Shown here piece after piece: positions 7,729 to 16,007 of a stretch of DNA of 64,000 bases; the first letter of the stretch is position 1, and each line of letters begins with the position of its first letter. This DNA is from Pseudomonadota bacterium (GTDB taxonomy: Bacteria; Pseudomonadota; Gammaproteobacteria; Burkholderiales; SG8-39). The DNA lies in assembly GCA_027624175.1 (NCBI GenBank), contig JAQBXT010000001.1, forward strand, positions 1 to 64,000, written 5' to 3'. The translations under genes and the position numbers were made by a program. The notes under the pieces were generated by a model. That model worked only from the letters and a program-made list of their open reading frames with translations. It was not told the origin of the DNA and ran no database searches.

Positions 7729-10037
7729 GTCTTTCCTCCTCTTTGCAAAGCCTGCCAGACGCGCAGGGGCGTCATCGGCATGTCCAGCTGCGTCACGCCG
7801 CGCGAGGCGAGGGCGTCAAGCACCGCGTTCACGCCCGCGGGCAGCGACCCCGCCACGCCGGATTCGCCGGCGCCCTTCGCGCCGAGCGGGTTGGTGGTGC
7901 AGGGCGCGACGTGGTGGCCGAGCTTGAGCATCGGCAGATCGCCGGCGCGCGGTATCGGGTAATCCATGAAGGAGGCGGTGAGCAACTGGCCGTCTTCGCC
8001 GTACACCACGTGCTCGCCCAGCACCTGGCCCAGGCCCTGCGCGACGCCGCCGTGGATCTGCCCTTCGACGATGGTTTCGTGCACGATGTTGCCGACGTCA
8101 TCGACCGCCGCGTAGCCCACCACCGTGACGACGCCGGTTTCCGGGTCGACTTCCACTTCGCACACGTGACAGCCGTTCGGAAAACTCATTTCCGGCGCCG
8201 AGAAGGTCGTCACGGTATCGAGTTGCCTGCCCTTCTTCTGCGCGAGTTCCTGCCACGCGACGACGCGGTCGGTGCCCGCCACGCGGAAGTTACCGGCCGC
8301 GTACTCGATGTCCGCCGCCGCGGCTTCCAGCAGCTCGGCGGCGAAGTCCTTGCCCTTACCGATCGCCTCCTCGGCGGCGCGCTGCATGGCGCCGCCCACC
8401 ATCATGGTGGAGCGCGAGGCCACGGTCGGGATTCCCCCCGGCACTTCGTCGCTGTCGCCCTGCACGATGCGGATGCGTGCCGGGTCCACGTCGAGCTGCC
8501 GTGCGAGGATCAGGGGCAGGGTGGTCATCTGTCCCTGGCCCATGGCCTGCGCGCCCGTGCGCAATACCACCGTGCCGTCCGCCTCGAAGCGCAGGTCGGC
8601 TGTTTCGGTCAGCGGTGCGCCGCCCGCCACCTCGAGAAAGCAGGCGAGGCCGATGCCGCGCAGGCGCCCCGCGGCCTCCGATTTCCTGCGCCGCGCGGCG
8701 AAGCCTTTCCAGTCGGACAGCAGCAGCGCCTGGTCGAGCACCGCCTCGAACTCGCCGCTGTCGTAGGTCTGGCCGCTCGGCGCCTTGTAGGGCATGGCCG
8801 AAGTCGGGATCAGGTTCCTGCGGCGCAGCTCGACGCGGTCGATGCCGGTTGCGCGCGCCGCTTCCTCGATCAGGCGCTCGACGAGGTAGATGGCTTCCGG
8901 GCGGCCCGCGCCGCGGTAGGGGCCGAGCGGCGCCGCGTTGGTCAGCACCATCTGCACGCCGGCGTGGATCGCGGGGATGCGGTAGACGCTCGACAGGCAG
9001 TTCTTGGTGTTGTTGGTCGCCACGATGGCCGCGTAGGTCGAGGCGTAGGCGCCGATGCCGACGCGAATGCGCGCGCGCAGCGCGAGGAAACGCCCATCGC
9101 GATCGAGCGCCAGCTCCCCTTCGAGCACGCCGTCGCGTCCATGCGTATCGGCGAGAAAACTCTCCAGGCGCGTGGCGCACCAGTGCACCGGGCGCCCACA
9201 GCGCTTCGCGGCGGCGAGCAGCGCTGCGTATTCGGCGTAGGGCTGCACCTTCATGCCGAAGCCGCCGCCGACGTCGTGCGTGAGCACGCGGATCGACTCG
9301 GGGGGAACCTTGAACACCGACTCGGCGAGCACCTTGCGCACCAGCGCCACCCCCTGCGTGGATGCCGTGAGCGTGTAGCGCCGCGCCTTCGCATCCCAAG
9401 CAGCACTCGCCGCCCGCGGCTCGAGCGCGCTCGGGGCGACGCGCGTGTCGGCAAGGCGCACCGCGACCTTGTGCGCGGCCGCCTTGAAGGCCGCGTCGAC
9501 CGCTGCGGCATCGCCGTGCTCCCAGTCGAGCGCCAGATTGCCGGGCGCCGCAGGGTAGAGGAGGGGCGCGCCGGGTGCGTGTGCGCGCTCGACGTCGGAC
9601 ACCGCCGGCAGCTCCTCGTAATCGACCTCCACCGCGTCCGCCGCATCAAGCGCTTGCGGCAGGCTCTCCGCGACCACCAGGACGACCGGCTCGCCGACAT
9701 AGCGCACGCGCTCGGCCGCGAGCACGGGCATCGCGGTGGCGAACATCGGTTTGCCGCCGCGCCCCGGCAGCAGCACCGCGGCAGGGATCGCGCCCAGTCC
9801 CTCGCCCGCGAGCTCGGCGCCGGTGATTACCGCGAGCACGCCGGGCATCTTCGCCGCGGCGTCGGCGTCGATGCCACGGATCGCCGCGTGTCCCAGCGGC
9901 GAGCGCAGGAACGCGGCGCTGGCGTGGCCCGCCGGCTTCAGGTCGTCGGTAAAGCGGCCGCGGCCGCGCAACAGCGGATCGTCTTCGCTGCGCGGCGCAC
10001 CGCGGCTGCTGCCGAAACGCAAGGCATCGTCGGGCAT
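7725..10037 (-). CDS. xanthine dehydrogenase/CoxL family molybdopterin-binding subunit
   Basis: This is the large molybdenum-cofactor subunit of an aldehyde oxidase/CO dehydrogenase-type hydroxylase, 770 residues. Visible are the N-terminal DPLLRGRGRFTDD, the PVVLVVAES segment, the cofactor loops GGGFGMKVQPYAEYAALLA and GPYRGAGRPEA, AQAMGQGQ, and the catalytic Glu in GAKGAGESGVAG near the C-terminus. The frame is open far upstream, but the MPDDALRFG methionine at 10035-10037 begins the family homology. Neither the [2Fe-2S] nor the FAD subunit is encoded nearby. A TATACT element lies six bases before the ATG and no Shine-Dalgarno is visible, so the message may be leaderless. Confidence 0.88.
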   Translation of the reverse strand: MPDDALRFGSSRGAPRSEDDPLLRGRGRFTDDLKPAGHASAAFLRSPLGHAAIRGIDADAAAKMPGVLAVITGAELAGEGLGAIPAAVLLPGRGGKPMFATAMPVLAAERVRYVGEPVVLVVAESLPQALDAADAVEVDYEELPAVSDVERAHAPGAPLLYPAAPGNLALDWEHGDAAAVDAAFKAAAHKVAVRLADTRVAPSALEPRAASAAWDAKARRYTLTASTQGVALVRKVLAESVFKVPPESIRVLTHDVGGGFGMKVQPYAEYAALLAAAKRCGRPVHWCATRLESFLADTHGRDGVLEGELALDRDGRFLALRARIRVGIGAYASTYAAIVATNNTKNCLSSVYRIPAIHAGVQMVLTNAAPLGPYRGAGRPEAIYLVERLIEEAARATGIDRVELRRRNLIPTSAMPYKAPSGQTYDSGEFEAVLDQALLLSDWKGFAARRRKSEAAGRLRGIGLACFLEVAGGAPLTETADLRFEADGTVVLRTGAQAMGQGQMTTLPLILARQLDVDPARIRIVQGDSDEVPGGIPTVASRSTMMVGGAMQRAAEEAIGKGKDFAAELLEAAAADIEYAAGNFRVAGTDRVVAWQELAQKKGRQLDTVTTFSAPEMSFPNGCHVCEVEVDPETGVVTVVGYAAVDDVGNIVHETIVEGQIHGGVAQGLGQVLGEHVVYGEDGQLLTASFMDYPIPRAGDLPMLKLGHHVAPCTTNPLGAKGAGESGVAGSLPAGVNAVLDALASRGVTQLDMPMTPLRVWQALQRGGKT

Positions 10038-10045
10038 GGGCTGAG

Positions 10046-10070
10046 TATAATTGCCCAACCTTAAGGAGGA
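10046..10070 (+). promoter_or_regulatory. -10 element and strong ribosome-binding site for the liv operon
   Basis: In the 39-base gap between the divergent hydroxylase and livJ genes, TATAAT is at 10046-10051 and AAGGAGGA at 10063-10070, seven bases before the livJ ATG. No good -35 hexamer is visible 16-18 bases upstream, so an activator may be needed. On the opposite strand the overlapping TATACT serves the hydroxylase gene. Confidence 0.5.
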
Positions 10071-10076
10071 GGCTCG

Positions 10077-11312
10077 ATGAACCGGCTCAAAAAGAATGTT
10101 TCGCTGCACGGCGCCGTGGCGCTGCTTGCCGCGCTTGGCATGAGCGCCGTGGCCCACGCGCAGACCGGCCCGATCAAGATCGGCGTGCTCGCGCCGGTCA
10201 CCGGTCCGCTCGCCACGCCCGGCAAGGACATGGTGGAGGGCTGGAAGCTGTTCTGGGAGCAGGCCGGGCACACCGCGGGCGGCCGCAAGGTCGAGTACGT
10301 CATCGCCGACACCACCTGCAATCCGGACCAGGCGCTCACGCAGGCACGCCGCCTGGTGCACCAGGAGAAGGTGCACTTTCTTGTCGGGCCGCTGTGCGGC
10401 CACGAAGGTCCGGCGGTAGCGCAGGTGAGCAAGGAGACCGGCGTGCCGCTCGTCATGGACGCCGCGGGCGCCGATACCATCACCAAGTGGAGCCGCACGC
10501 CCTCGGTGGTGCGCACCGCCGTCTCGGCGAGCCAGATCGGCCATCCCTGGGGCGAGTACATGTACAAGGAGCTCGGCCTGAGAAACGTCACCTTCATTGG
10601 CCAGGACTACACCTGGGGCCACGAAGTGACGCTCGGCGCGGTGCGCTCGTTCACCGCGCTCGGCGGCAAGGTCGCGAAGATGATCTGGAACCCGATCGGC
10701 ACCAAGGACTACGGCCCGACCATCGCCGGCATCCCGGAAGACACTGACGGCGTGTCGGCGGTGGTGGTGGGCGCGGACCGGGTGCGCCTGTTCGAGGCCT
10801 GGTTCAATTTCGGCATGGACCGGAAAAAGAAGATCTACGGGGGCTACTGGTTGCACCAGGACGTGCTGCCGCAGATGGACGACCGCGCCATCGGCCTGAT
10901 CGGCAATTCGCTCAACTACGCGGCCGGGCTGCAGACGCCCGAGAACATCGCCTTCACCACGGCGTTCGCCAAGGCCTACAAGCGCCTGCCGTCGTGGTTC
11001 GGGGAATCGGCCTATACCGCCGGCCTGTGGACCAAGGCCGCCATCGACTCGATCAACGGCAAGGTCGAGGACCGCGACGCCTTCCTCAAGGCGATGCGCA
11101 CGGTGAGCGTCAAGGCGCCGCGCGGGCCGCTGAAGCTCGACGCCTACGACAATCCGATCCAGAACGTGTACGTCTCGAAGATCCAGAAAATCAAGCACCC
11201 GGTGCTGGGCGATATCCTGACCAACGTGCCGGTGAAGACCTACGAGGGCGTGTCGCAGTTCTGGACCTTCGACCCGAAGGATTTCCTCGCGCGCGGCCCG
11301 TACAAGCGCTAG
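10077..11312 (+). CDS. branched-chain amino acid/amide-type ABC transporter substrate-binding protein
   Basis: This 411-residue periplasmic binding protein of the LivJ/UrtA/FmdD class has a Sec signal peptide (positively charged MNRLKKN, hydrophobic core, VAHAQ cleavage near residue 29). It then has the characteristic IKIGVLAPVTGPLATPGKDMVEGWKLF start, the VDYVIADTTCNPDQA-like strand-helix and the FLVGPLCGHEG ligand loop. It is the first gene of a transporter operon, followed by a terminator-like hairpin and the permease and ATPase genes. Because formamidase and nitrile hydratase genes follow in the same direction, the ligand is more likely an amide or nitrile-derived compound than a branched amino acid; this is inference from context. 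Confidence 0.88.
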   Translation: MNRLKKNVSLHGAVALLAALGMSAVAHAQTGPIKIGVLAPVTGPLATPGKDMVEGWKLFWEQAGHTAGGRKVEYVIADTTCNPDQALTQARRLVHQEKVHFLVGPLCGHEGPAVAQVSKETGVPLVMDAAGADTITKWSRTPSVVRTAVSASQIGHPWGEYMYKELGLRNVTFIGQDYTWGHEVTLGAVRSFTALGGKVAKMIWNPIGTKDYGPTIAGIPEDTDGVSAVVVGADRVRLFEAWFNFGMDRKKKIYGGYWLHQDVLPQMDDRAIGLIGNSLNYAAGLQTPENIAFTTAFAKAYKRLPSWFGESAYTAGLWTKAAIDSINGKVEDRDAFLKAMRTVSVKAPRGPLKLDAYDNPIQNVYVSKIQKIKHPVLGDILTNVPVKTYEGVSQFWTFDPKDFLARGPYKR

Positions 11313-11330
11313 GCGCGTGATCGCGACCGG

Positions 11331-11357
11331 GGGCGGGCGCAGGCGCCCGCCCTTTTT
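11331..11357 (+). terminator. Rho-independent terminator/attenuator after livJ
   Basis: GGGCGGGCGC (11331-11340) pairs perfectly with GCGCCCGCCC (11343-11352) and is followed by five T residues. It lies 18 bases after the livJ stop and 24 before livH. Partial termination here would give more binding protein than membrane components, as is common in ABC importer operons. Confidence 0.85.
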
Positions 11358-11381
11358 CTTGCCCGCTTTCCTGCCCGTGGC

Positions 11382-12245
11382 ATGCTGACCAGCGCCATCC
11401 TGCAGGCGATCAACGGCGTGTCGCTCGCGGCGCTGCTGTTCCTGCTGGCCAGCGGCTTCACGCTGTCCTTCGGCCTGATGCGCGTGGTCAACATGGCGCA
11501 CGGCGCCTACTACCTGCTCGGCGGCTACATCGGGCTCTCGGTGGCGCAGAAGACCGGCAGCTTCGCGCTCGCCATCGTCGCCGGCGGCGCCGCCATCGCC
11601 GTGCTGGGATATTTCATCGATCATTTCCTCATCCGGCGCACCGGTGAGAACCACCTCGCGCAAGTGCTGCTCACCGTGGGGGTGGCCTTTGTGCTCGGCG
11701 ATGTCGCGCTCGCGATCTGGGGCGGTGACAACCTGATGGTGCCGGCGCCGAAGTTTCTGAAGGGCTCGGTGGTGCTGCCGGGCGACGTCTACTATCCGAT
11801 GTACCGCTTGGTGATGATTTTTTTCGGCGTGTTTGTCGGCGTAGTGCTGTGGCTGCTCTACAAGAAAACCCAGATCGGGGCGGTGGTGCGTGCCGGCGTG
11901 GACGATCGCGAGCAGGTCAACGCGACCGGCATCAACGTCGACCTGCTGTTCGTCATGGTGTCGGCGCTGGCCTCGTTCCTCGCCGGCATGGCGGGGGTGG
12001 TCGGCGGCGCCTTCCTCACCTTGTACCCGGGCGCGGAGTGGGAAATCCTGGTGTACGCCCTGGTGGTGGTGATCGTCGGCGGCCTCGGCAGCCTCGGGGG
12101 CGCGATGATCGGCGCGCTGGTCGTCGGCCTGCTCGACGCCTACGGGCGCTGGCTGCTGCCCGAGTTCTCGTATTTCGTGCTGTTCGGCCCGATCGCGCTG
12201 CTGATGCTGTTCCGGCCGCGCGGCCTGTTCGGCAAGGAGCACTGA
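11382..12245 (+). CDS. branched-chain amino acid-type ABC transporter permease (LivH)
   Basis: This 287-residue inner-membrane permease of the LivH family has about eight hydrophobic segments. Diagnostic stretches are ASGFTLSFGLMRVVNMAHGAYYLLGGYIG near the N-terminus, the cytoplasmic coupling loop AVVRAGVDDREQVNATGIN, and the VVVIVGGLGSLGGAMIGAL segment near the end. Length is normal. It would form the pore with the LivM-type permease encoded two bases downstream, energised by the LivG and LivF ATPases. Confidence 0.92.
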   Translation: MLTSAILQAINGVSLAALLFLLASGFTLSFGLMRVVNMAHGAYYLLGGYIGLSVAQKTGSFALAIVAGGAAIAVLGYFIDHFLIRRTGENHLAQVLLTVGVAFVLGDVALAIWGGDNLMVPAPKFLKGSVVLPGDVYYPMYRLVMIFFGVFVGVVLWLLYKKTQIGAVVRAGVDDREQVNATGINVDLLFVMVSALASFLAGMAGVVGGAFLTLYPGAEWEILVYALVVVIVGGLGSLGGAMIGALVVGLLDAYGRWLLPEFSYFVLFGPIALLMLFRPRGLFGKEH

Positions 12246-12247
12246 GC

Positions 12248-13198
12248 GTGGATCGGGGCCGGCTCGCACTCAGCCTGATCGCACTGGCGGCGGCGCTGGC
12301 GCTGCCTTTCGTCGCCGGCCCGTTCTGGACCGGCCTCGCGACGCAGATGTACATCTTCGGCCTGCTTGCGCTATCGGTGGACCTGCTGCTCGGCCACGCC
12401 GGCCTGTTCTCGCTCACCCATGCCTCGTTCTTCGCCGTCTCGGCCTACACCGTCGCCATCCTGCAGGTGCGCTACGCGGTGCCGACCACGCTCGCCGCGC
12501 CGGCCGGCATCCTCGCCGGCACACTGCTCGCGGCGGTGTTCGGCATCTCGGTGCGCACGCGCGGCGTGTACTTCATCCTCATCACCATCGCGCTGGGCTA
12601 CGTGGTTTGGGGCGTGGCGCACCGCTGGTCATCGTTCACCGGCGGCGACAACGGTGTCACCAACGTGCCGTTTCCGGCGATCGGCGGCGTGGGCATCACC
12701 TCGCACACGCAGTATTACTACCTGGTGCTCGCGGTGATCCTCCTGTGCGCGCTCGGCTACCGCGTCCTCATCCGCTCGCCCTTCGGCCTGGGCCTGCGCG
12801 GCATCAAGGCGAGCGAGACGCGCATGCAGAGCCTGGGCTACCGCACCAGCGCGCACCTGTACGCCGCGTTCGTGCTCTCGGGCGCGCTCGCCAGCCTCGC
12901 CGGCGTGCTCTACGTGTACTACAACCGCTTCGTCAACCCGGTCGCCTCCTCGTTCCCGATCTCGGTCGAGGCGGCGCTGATGGCGATCGTCGGCGGCAGC
13001 GGCACCATCATCGGCCCGTTCCTGGGCGCGGGCGTGGTGCTGGGGCTGCGTAACTGGGTGTCGAGTTTTTTCGAGATGCACCACGCCATCATGGGTGCGG
13101 TGTTCATCGCCACCGTGCTGTGGGCGCCCGACGGGCTGGTCGGCATCGCGGCACGGCTGCGCGCGCGCTTTTCGAGGCCGAAGGAGCCCGGGCCGTGA
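12248..13198 (+). CDS. branched-chain amino acid-type ABC transporter permease (LivM)
   Basis: This 316-residue LivM-family permease begins at GTG (12248), two bases after the livH stop. The LivM signature is clear: LALSVDLLLGHAGLFSLTHASFF, the coupling loop GIKASETRMQSLGYRT and VGGSGTIIGPFLGAGVVLGLRNW. About nine transmembrane segments are present. The open frame extends upstream within livH, but homology starts here with VDRGRLALSLIALAAAL. The stop overlaps the GTG start of livG. Confidence 0.9.
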   Translation: MDRGRLALSLIALAAALALPFVAGPFWTGLATQMYIFGLLALSVDLLLGHAGLFSLTHASFFAVSAYTVAILQVRYAVPTTLAAPAGILAGTLLAAVFGISVRTRGVYFILITIALGYVVWGVAHRWSSFTGGDNGVTNVPFPAIGGVGITSHTQYYYLVLAVILLCALGYRVLIRSPFGLGLRGIKASETRMQSLGYRTSAHLYAAFVLSGALASLAGVLYVYYNRFVNPVASSFPISVEAALMAIVGGSGTIIGPFLGAGVVLGLRNWVSSFFEMHHAIMGAVFIATVLWAPDGLVGIAARLRARFSRPKEPGP

Positions 13199-13941
13199 CA
13201 CAGCTGGCGATCGAAGTCGGCGCGCTGGCCAAGGTGTTCGGCGGCCTTGCGGCCGTGGACGGCGTCTCGCTTTCGGTTCCCGCCGGCGAGCGCCGCGTGC
13301 TCATCGGCCCGAACGGCGCAGGCAAGACCACGCTGTTCCATTGCATCACCGGCACGCTCAAGCCCACGCGCGGCAGCGTCCGGCTCTTCGGACGCGACGT
13401 GACGCGCGATCCCGAGCACCGGCGCACCGCGCTCGGCATGGGCCGCACGTTCCAGATCACCAACGTGTTCCCCGATCTGACGCTGCTCGAGAATATGACC
13501 CTCGCCATCGTCGGCACCGACCGGCGCAAGTGGGTCATGCACCGTGCGGTGGCCGCCTTCGCCGACGTGCGCCGCCAGGCCCTCGAAGGCCTCGAGGCGG
13601 TGGGACTGGCGGGTCGCGCCGCGCAGCCGGTGAAGCTGGTGTCCTACGGTGAGCGCCGGCAGCTGGAACTGGCGTTGGCGCTCAATACCCGCCCCAAGGT
13701 GCTGTTCCTCGATGAGCCCTGCGCCGGCCTGTCGCCGAGCGAGCGCCAGCGCATCTCGAAAATGATCGCCGGCCTGCCGCGCGACATCACGCTGGTGATG
13801 ATCGAGCACGACATGGACGTCGCGCTCGGGCTCGCCGACCGGGTCACCGTGCTGCACCAGGGCAGGGTGATCCTCGAGGGCACGCCGGACGAGGTGCGCG
13901 CCAATGCCGAAGTGCGGGAGGTGTATTTCGGCCATGGCTGA
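13195..13941 (+). CDS. ABC transporter ATP-binding protein (LivG)
   Basis: This 248-residue LivG-type ATPase starts at GTG in the GTGA overlap with livM. Walker A is IGPNGAGKTT at about 37-46, the Q-loop follows in GRTFQITNVFP, the signature region is the degenerate LVSYGERRQLELALAL, and Walker B is VLFLDEPCAGLSPSE. The long insertion after the Q-loop and the EGTPDEVRANAEVREVYFG ending are typical of LivG. It drives import as a heterodimer with LivF, encoded next with an eight-base overlap. Confidence 0.92.
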   Translation: MTQLAIEVGALAKVFGGLAAVDGVSLSVPAGERRVLIGPNGAGKTTLFHCITGTLKPTRGSVRLFGRDVTRDPEHRRTALGMGRTFQITNVFPDLTLLENMTLAIVGTDRRKWVMHRAVAAFADVRRQALEGLEAVGLAGRAAQPVKLVSYGERRQLELALALNTRPKVLFLDEPCAGLSPSERQRISKMIAGLPRDITLVMIEHDMDVALGLADRVTVLHQGRVILEGTPDEVRANAEVREVYFGHG

Positions 13942-14662
13942 AGCACTTCTTTCCGTTCGCGGCATCCACACCTACTACGGCGACAGTTACGTGCTGCAGG
14001 GGCTGAGCCTCGAGCAGCGCGCGGGCACCATCGTCGCCATCCTCGGGCGCAACGGCATGGGCAAGACCACGCTCATCCGCTCGGTGGCCGGCCTCACCCC
14101 GCCGCGCGAGGGCGAAATCCACTTCAAGGGTGCTTCGCTGCGAGGCCGGCCGCCGTATGCCATCGCGCAAAGCGGCATCGCGCTGGTGCCCCAGGGCCGG
14201 CGCATTTTCCGTTCGCTTTCGGTGCGCGAGAACCTGCTGCTGCCCACCAGCGGCCTGGCGCGGCCGGGCAAGGGGCGCTGGAATCTGCGTGCGGTGCTGG
14301 ACGAGTTCCCGCAGCTCGAGGAGCGCATCGCGCACATGGGCGGCTCGCTGTCCGGCGGCGAGCAGCAGATGCTCGCGGTGGGCCGCGCGCTGATGTCCAA
14401 TCCCGACCTGATCCTGATGGACGAGCCCTCGGAAGGCCTTGCGCCCAAGCTGGTGAAGCACGTCGGGGAGATCATGAAGAGCATGCGCGATCACGGCCAC
14501 GCGGTGCTGCTGGTGGAGCAGAATTTCGCCCTCGCGATGTCGGTCGCGGATTACATTTACGTGGTATCGGCGGGCCGCTTCGTGTTCGAGGGCACGCCGC
14601 AGCAACTGGAGCGCGAACCGGAGATCCTCGACCAGCACCTGGGCGTGGCGCGCGCGCACTGA
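13934..14662 (+). CDS. ABC transporter ATP-binding protein (LivF)
   Basis: This 242-residue LivF-type ATPase has Walker A LGRNGMGKTT, the Q-loop VPQGRRIFRSLSVRENLLL, the signature LSGGEQQMLAVGRALM and Walker B LILMDEPSEGLAP. The start is the ATG at 13934, preceded by GGGAGG inside livG; translation from 13904 would only add residues unrelated to the family. It is the fifth gene of the transport operon. The formamidase gene starts 26 bases later, so the transporter and hydrolase are probably co-transcribed. Confidence 0.92.
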   Translation: MAEALLSVRGIHTYYGDSYVLQGLSLEQRAGTIVAILGRNGMGKTTLIRSVAGLTPPREGEIHFKGASLRGRPPYAIAQSGIALVPQGRRIFRSLSVRENLLLPTSGLARPGKGRWNLRAVLDEFPQLEERIAHMGGSLSGGEQQMLAVGRALMSNPDLILMDEPSEGLAPKLVKHVGEIMKSMRDHGHAVLLVEQNFALAMSVADYIYVVSAGRFVFEGTPQQLEREPEILDQHLGVARAH

Positions 14663-14688
14663 GAAACAAGAGAACGGAGAGAACGCAT

Positions 14689-15618
14689 ATGGCACAGCAC
14701 CAGCTTGACCCTTCGCTCGAGAACGTGCACTGGGGTTTCTTCGACGCCAAGCTGCCGCCGAGGCTGGAAGTGGATTCCGGCGATACGGTGGTGGTGGACA
14801 CCGTCTCGGGCTGGCCGGATGTCGCGCCGGACGAGAAGCGTTACAGTCCGGTGCATCGGGAGATTTTCACCAAGCTCAAGCCCCAGCTCGGGCCGCACAT
14901 TCTCACCGGGCCGGTTGCGGTGCGCGGCGCCGAGCCCGGGGACACGCTCGAAGTGCGTATCAAGGCGATCGAACTCACCGCCGACTGGGGCTGGAATGTG
15001 ATCCGGCCTCTGCGCGGCACGCTGCCGGAGGACTTTCCCGAGTTCCAGGCGCGCGTCATACCGATGGACCGCAAGAAGATGACCGCGAAGCTGGCGTGGG
15101 GTCCAACGATTCCGCTGCAGCCTTTCTTCGGCATCCTCGCCACCGCGCCACGCCCCGAATACGGGCGCATCTCCACCGTCGAGCCGCGCGAGTTCGGCGG
15201 CAACGTGGATTGCAAGGAGTACGTGCCGGGCACGTCGCTCTTTCTGCCGGTGTTCGTGCCGGGCGCGAACTTTTCCGCCGGTGACGGCCACGCAGTGCAG
15301 GGCGACGGCGAGGTTTGCCTCACCGCGCTCGAGACCTGCCTGAAAGGCACCTTCGAGCTGGTACTGCACAAGAAGATGAAGCTCGCGATGCCGCGCGCCA
15401 TCACGCCCACGCACTACATCACGCTGGGCCTCGACCTGGATCTGGATGACGCGGCCAAGCAGGCGCTGCGCGACATGATCGCCTGGCTGGTCGAAATGAA
15501 GGGCTGGAAGCCGGCCGAGGCTTACGTTTTTTGCAGCTTGGCGTGCGATTTGCACGTGACGCAACTCGTCGACGGCAACAAGGGCATCCACGCCATGGTG
15601 CGCCGCGACCTGCTGTAG
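14689..15618 (+). CDS. acetamidase/formamidase family protein
   Basis: This 309-residue cytoplasmic hydrolase of the FmdA/AmdA family releases ammonia from formamide, acetamide or related short amides. Family blocks include the ESGDTVVVDTVSGW-like segment, GPVAVRGAEPGDTLEVRI, FFGILATAP, GGNVDCKEYVPGTSLFLPVFVPGANFSAGDGHAVQGDGEV and the C-terminal VTQLVDGNKGIHAMV. A purine-rich AGAACGGAGAGAACG precedes the ATG. Its place between an ABC importer and nitrile hydratase genes suggests that amide produced from nitrile, or imported, is deaminated here. Confidence 0.9.
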   Translation: MAQHQLDPSLENVHWGFFDAKLPPRLEVDSGDTVVVDTVSGWPDVAPDEKRYSPVHREIFTKLKPQLGPHILTGPVAVRGAEPGDTLEVRIKAIELTADWGWNVIRPLRGTLPEDFPEFQARVIPMDRKKMTAKLAWGPTIPLQPFFGILATAPRPEYGRISTVEPREFGGNVDCKEYVPGTSLFLPVFVPGANFSAGDGHAVQGDGEVCLTALETCLKGTFELVLHKKMKLAMPRAITPTHYITLGLDLDLDDAAKQALRDMIAWLVEMKGWKPAEAYVFCSLACDLHVTQLVDGNKGIHAMVRRDLL

Positions 15619-15627
15619 CATTCCGCT

Positions 15628-15981
15628 GTGATCGAACGCAGTCACCACGACATGGGCGGCCTGCCCGCCGGCAAGGTGCGGCGGAGCGAGCACGCCTACG
15701 ACGACTGGGAGCTGCGCGTCGACGCCATGATGATGCTGCTGGTCGGCGTCGTCGGCGACGCGAAGCGCATGACGGTGGACGAATTGCGCAAGAACGTCGA
15801 AGCCCTGACGCCCGAGGACTACGACAAGATAGGCTACTACGACCGCTGGGTGATTTCGCTCACCCAGACCATGATCCAGCGCGGCGTGATCACGACGGAC
15901 GAGCTGGCGAAGAAGCTGGTGGCGGTGCAAAAAAGGGGACAGACCTCAATTTCTCGGCCGAAGCGGGCGAGGTCGCGATGA
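15628..15981 (+). CDS. nitrile hydratase beta subunit, N-terminal half (ScnB-like)
   Basis: The 117-residue product matches the first half of nitrile hydratase beta subunits: SHHDMGGLPAGKV corresponds to the HDxGGxxGxGPV start, followed by AYDDWELRVDAMMMLL, TVDELRKNVEALTPEDY and YYDRWVISLTQTMIQRGVITTDELAKK. It ends after a 16-residue tail (KRGQTSISRPKRARSR) encoded by an inverted repeat. The C-terminal SH3-like half is encoded by the next gene, which overlaps by four bases. In thiocyanate hydrolase and toyocamycin-type hydratases the same two halves are also separate genes, in this order. The product should pair with the next two to form a cobalt hydratase. A GTG start is used. Confidence 0.85.
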   Translation: MIERSHHDMGGLPAGKVRRSEHAYDDWELRVDAMMMLLVGVVGDAKRMTVDELRKNVEALTPEDYDKIGYYDRWVISLTQTMIQRGVITTDELAKKLVAVQKRGQTSISRPKRARSR

Positions 15982-16007
15982 GCCTGGAGAAATTGAGGTC
16001 TGTCCCC
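15935..16007. repeat. 21-bp perfect inverted repeat spanning the junction of the split nitrile hydratase beta genes
   Basis: The arm at 15935-15955 (beginning GGGGACAGACCTCAATTT) is repeated in reverse complement at 15987-16007, separated by 31 bases, with A-rich and T-containing flanks extending the symmetry. The stop of the beta N-half (15979-15981) and the start of the C-half (15978-15980) both lie in the loop. I see no other copy in this window. The sequence looks like a mobile palindromic repeat unit rather than native coding sequence; similar GGGGACAGACCT palindromes are, from memory, dispersed in many proteobacterial genomes. Confidence 0.85.

Noticed and set aside
7725..12269. Open reading frame of about 1500 codons on the minus strand
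   Set aside because: Only the part from 10037 downward has homology; the rest is antisense to the liv operon and open because of high GC and codon bias.
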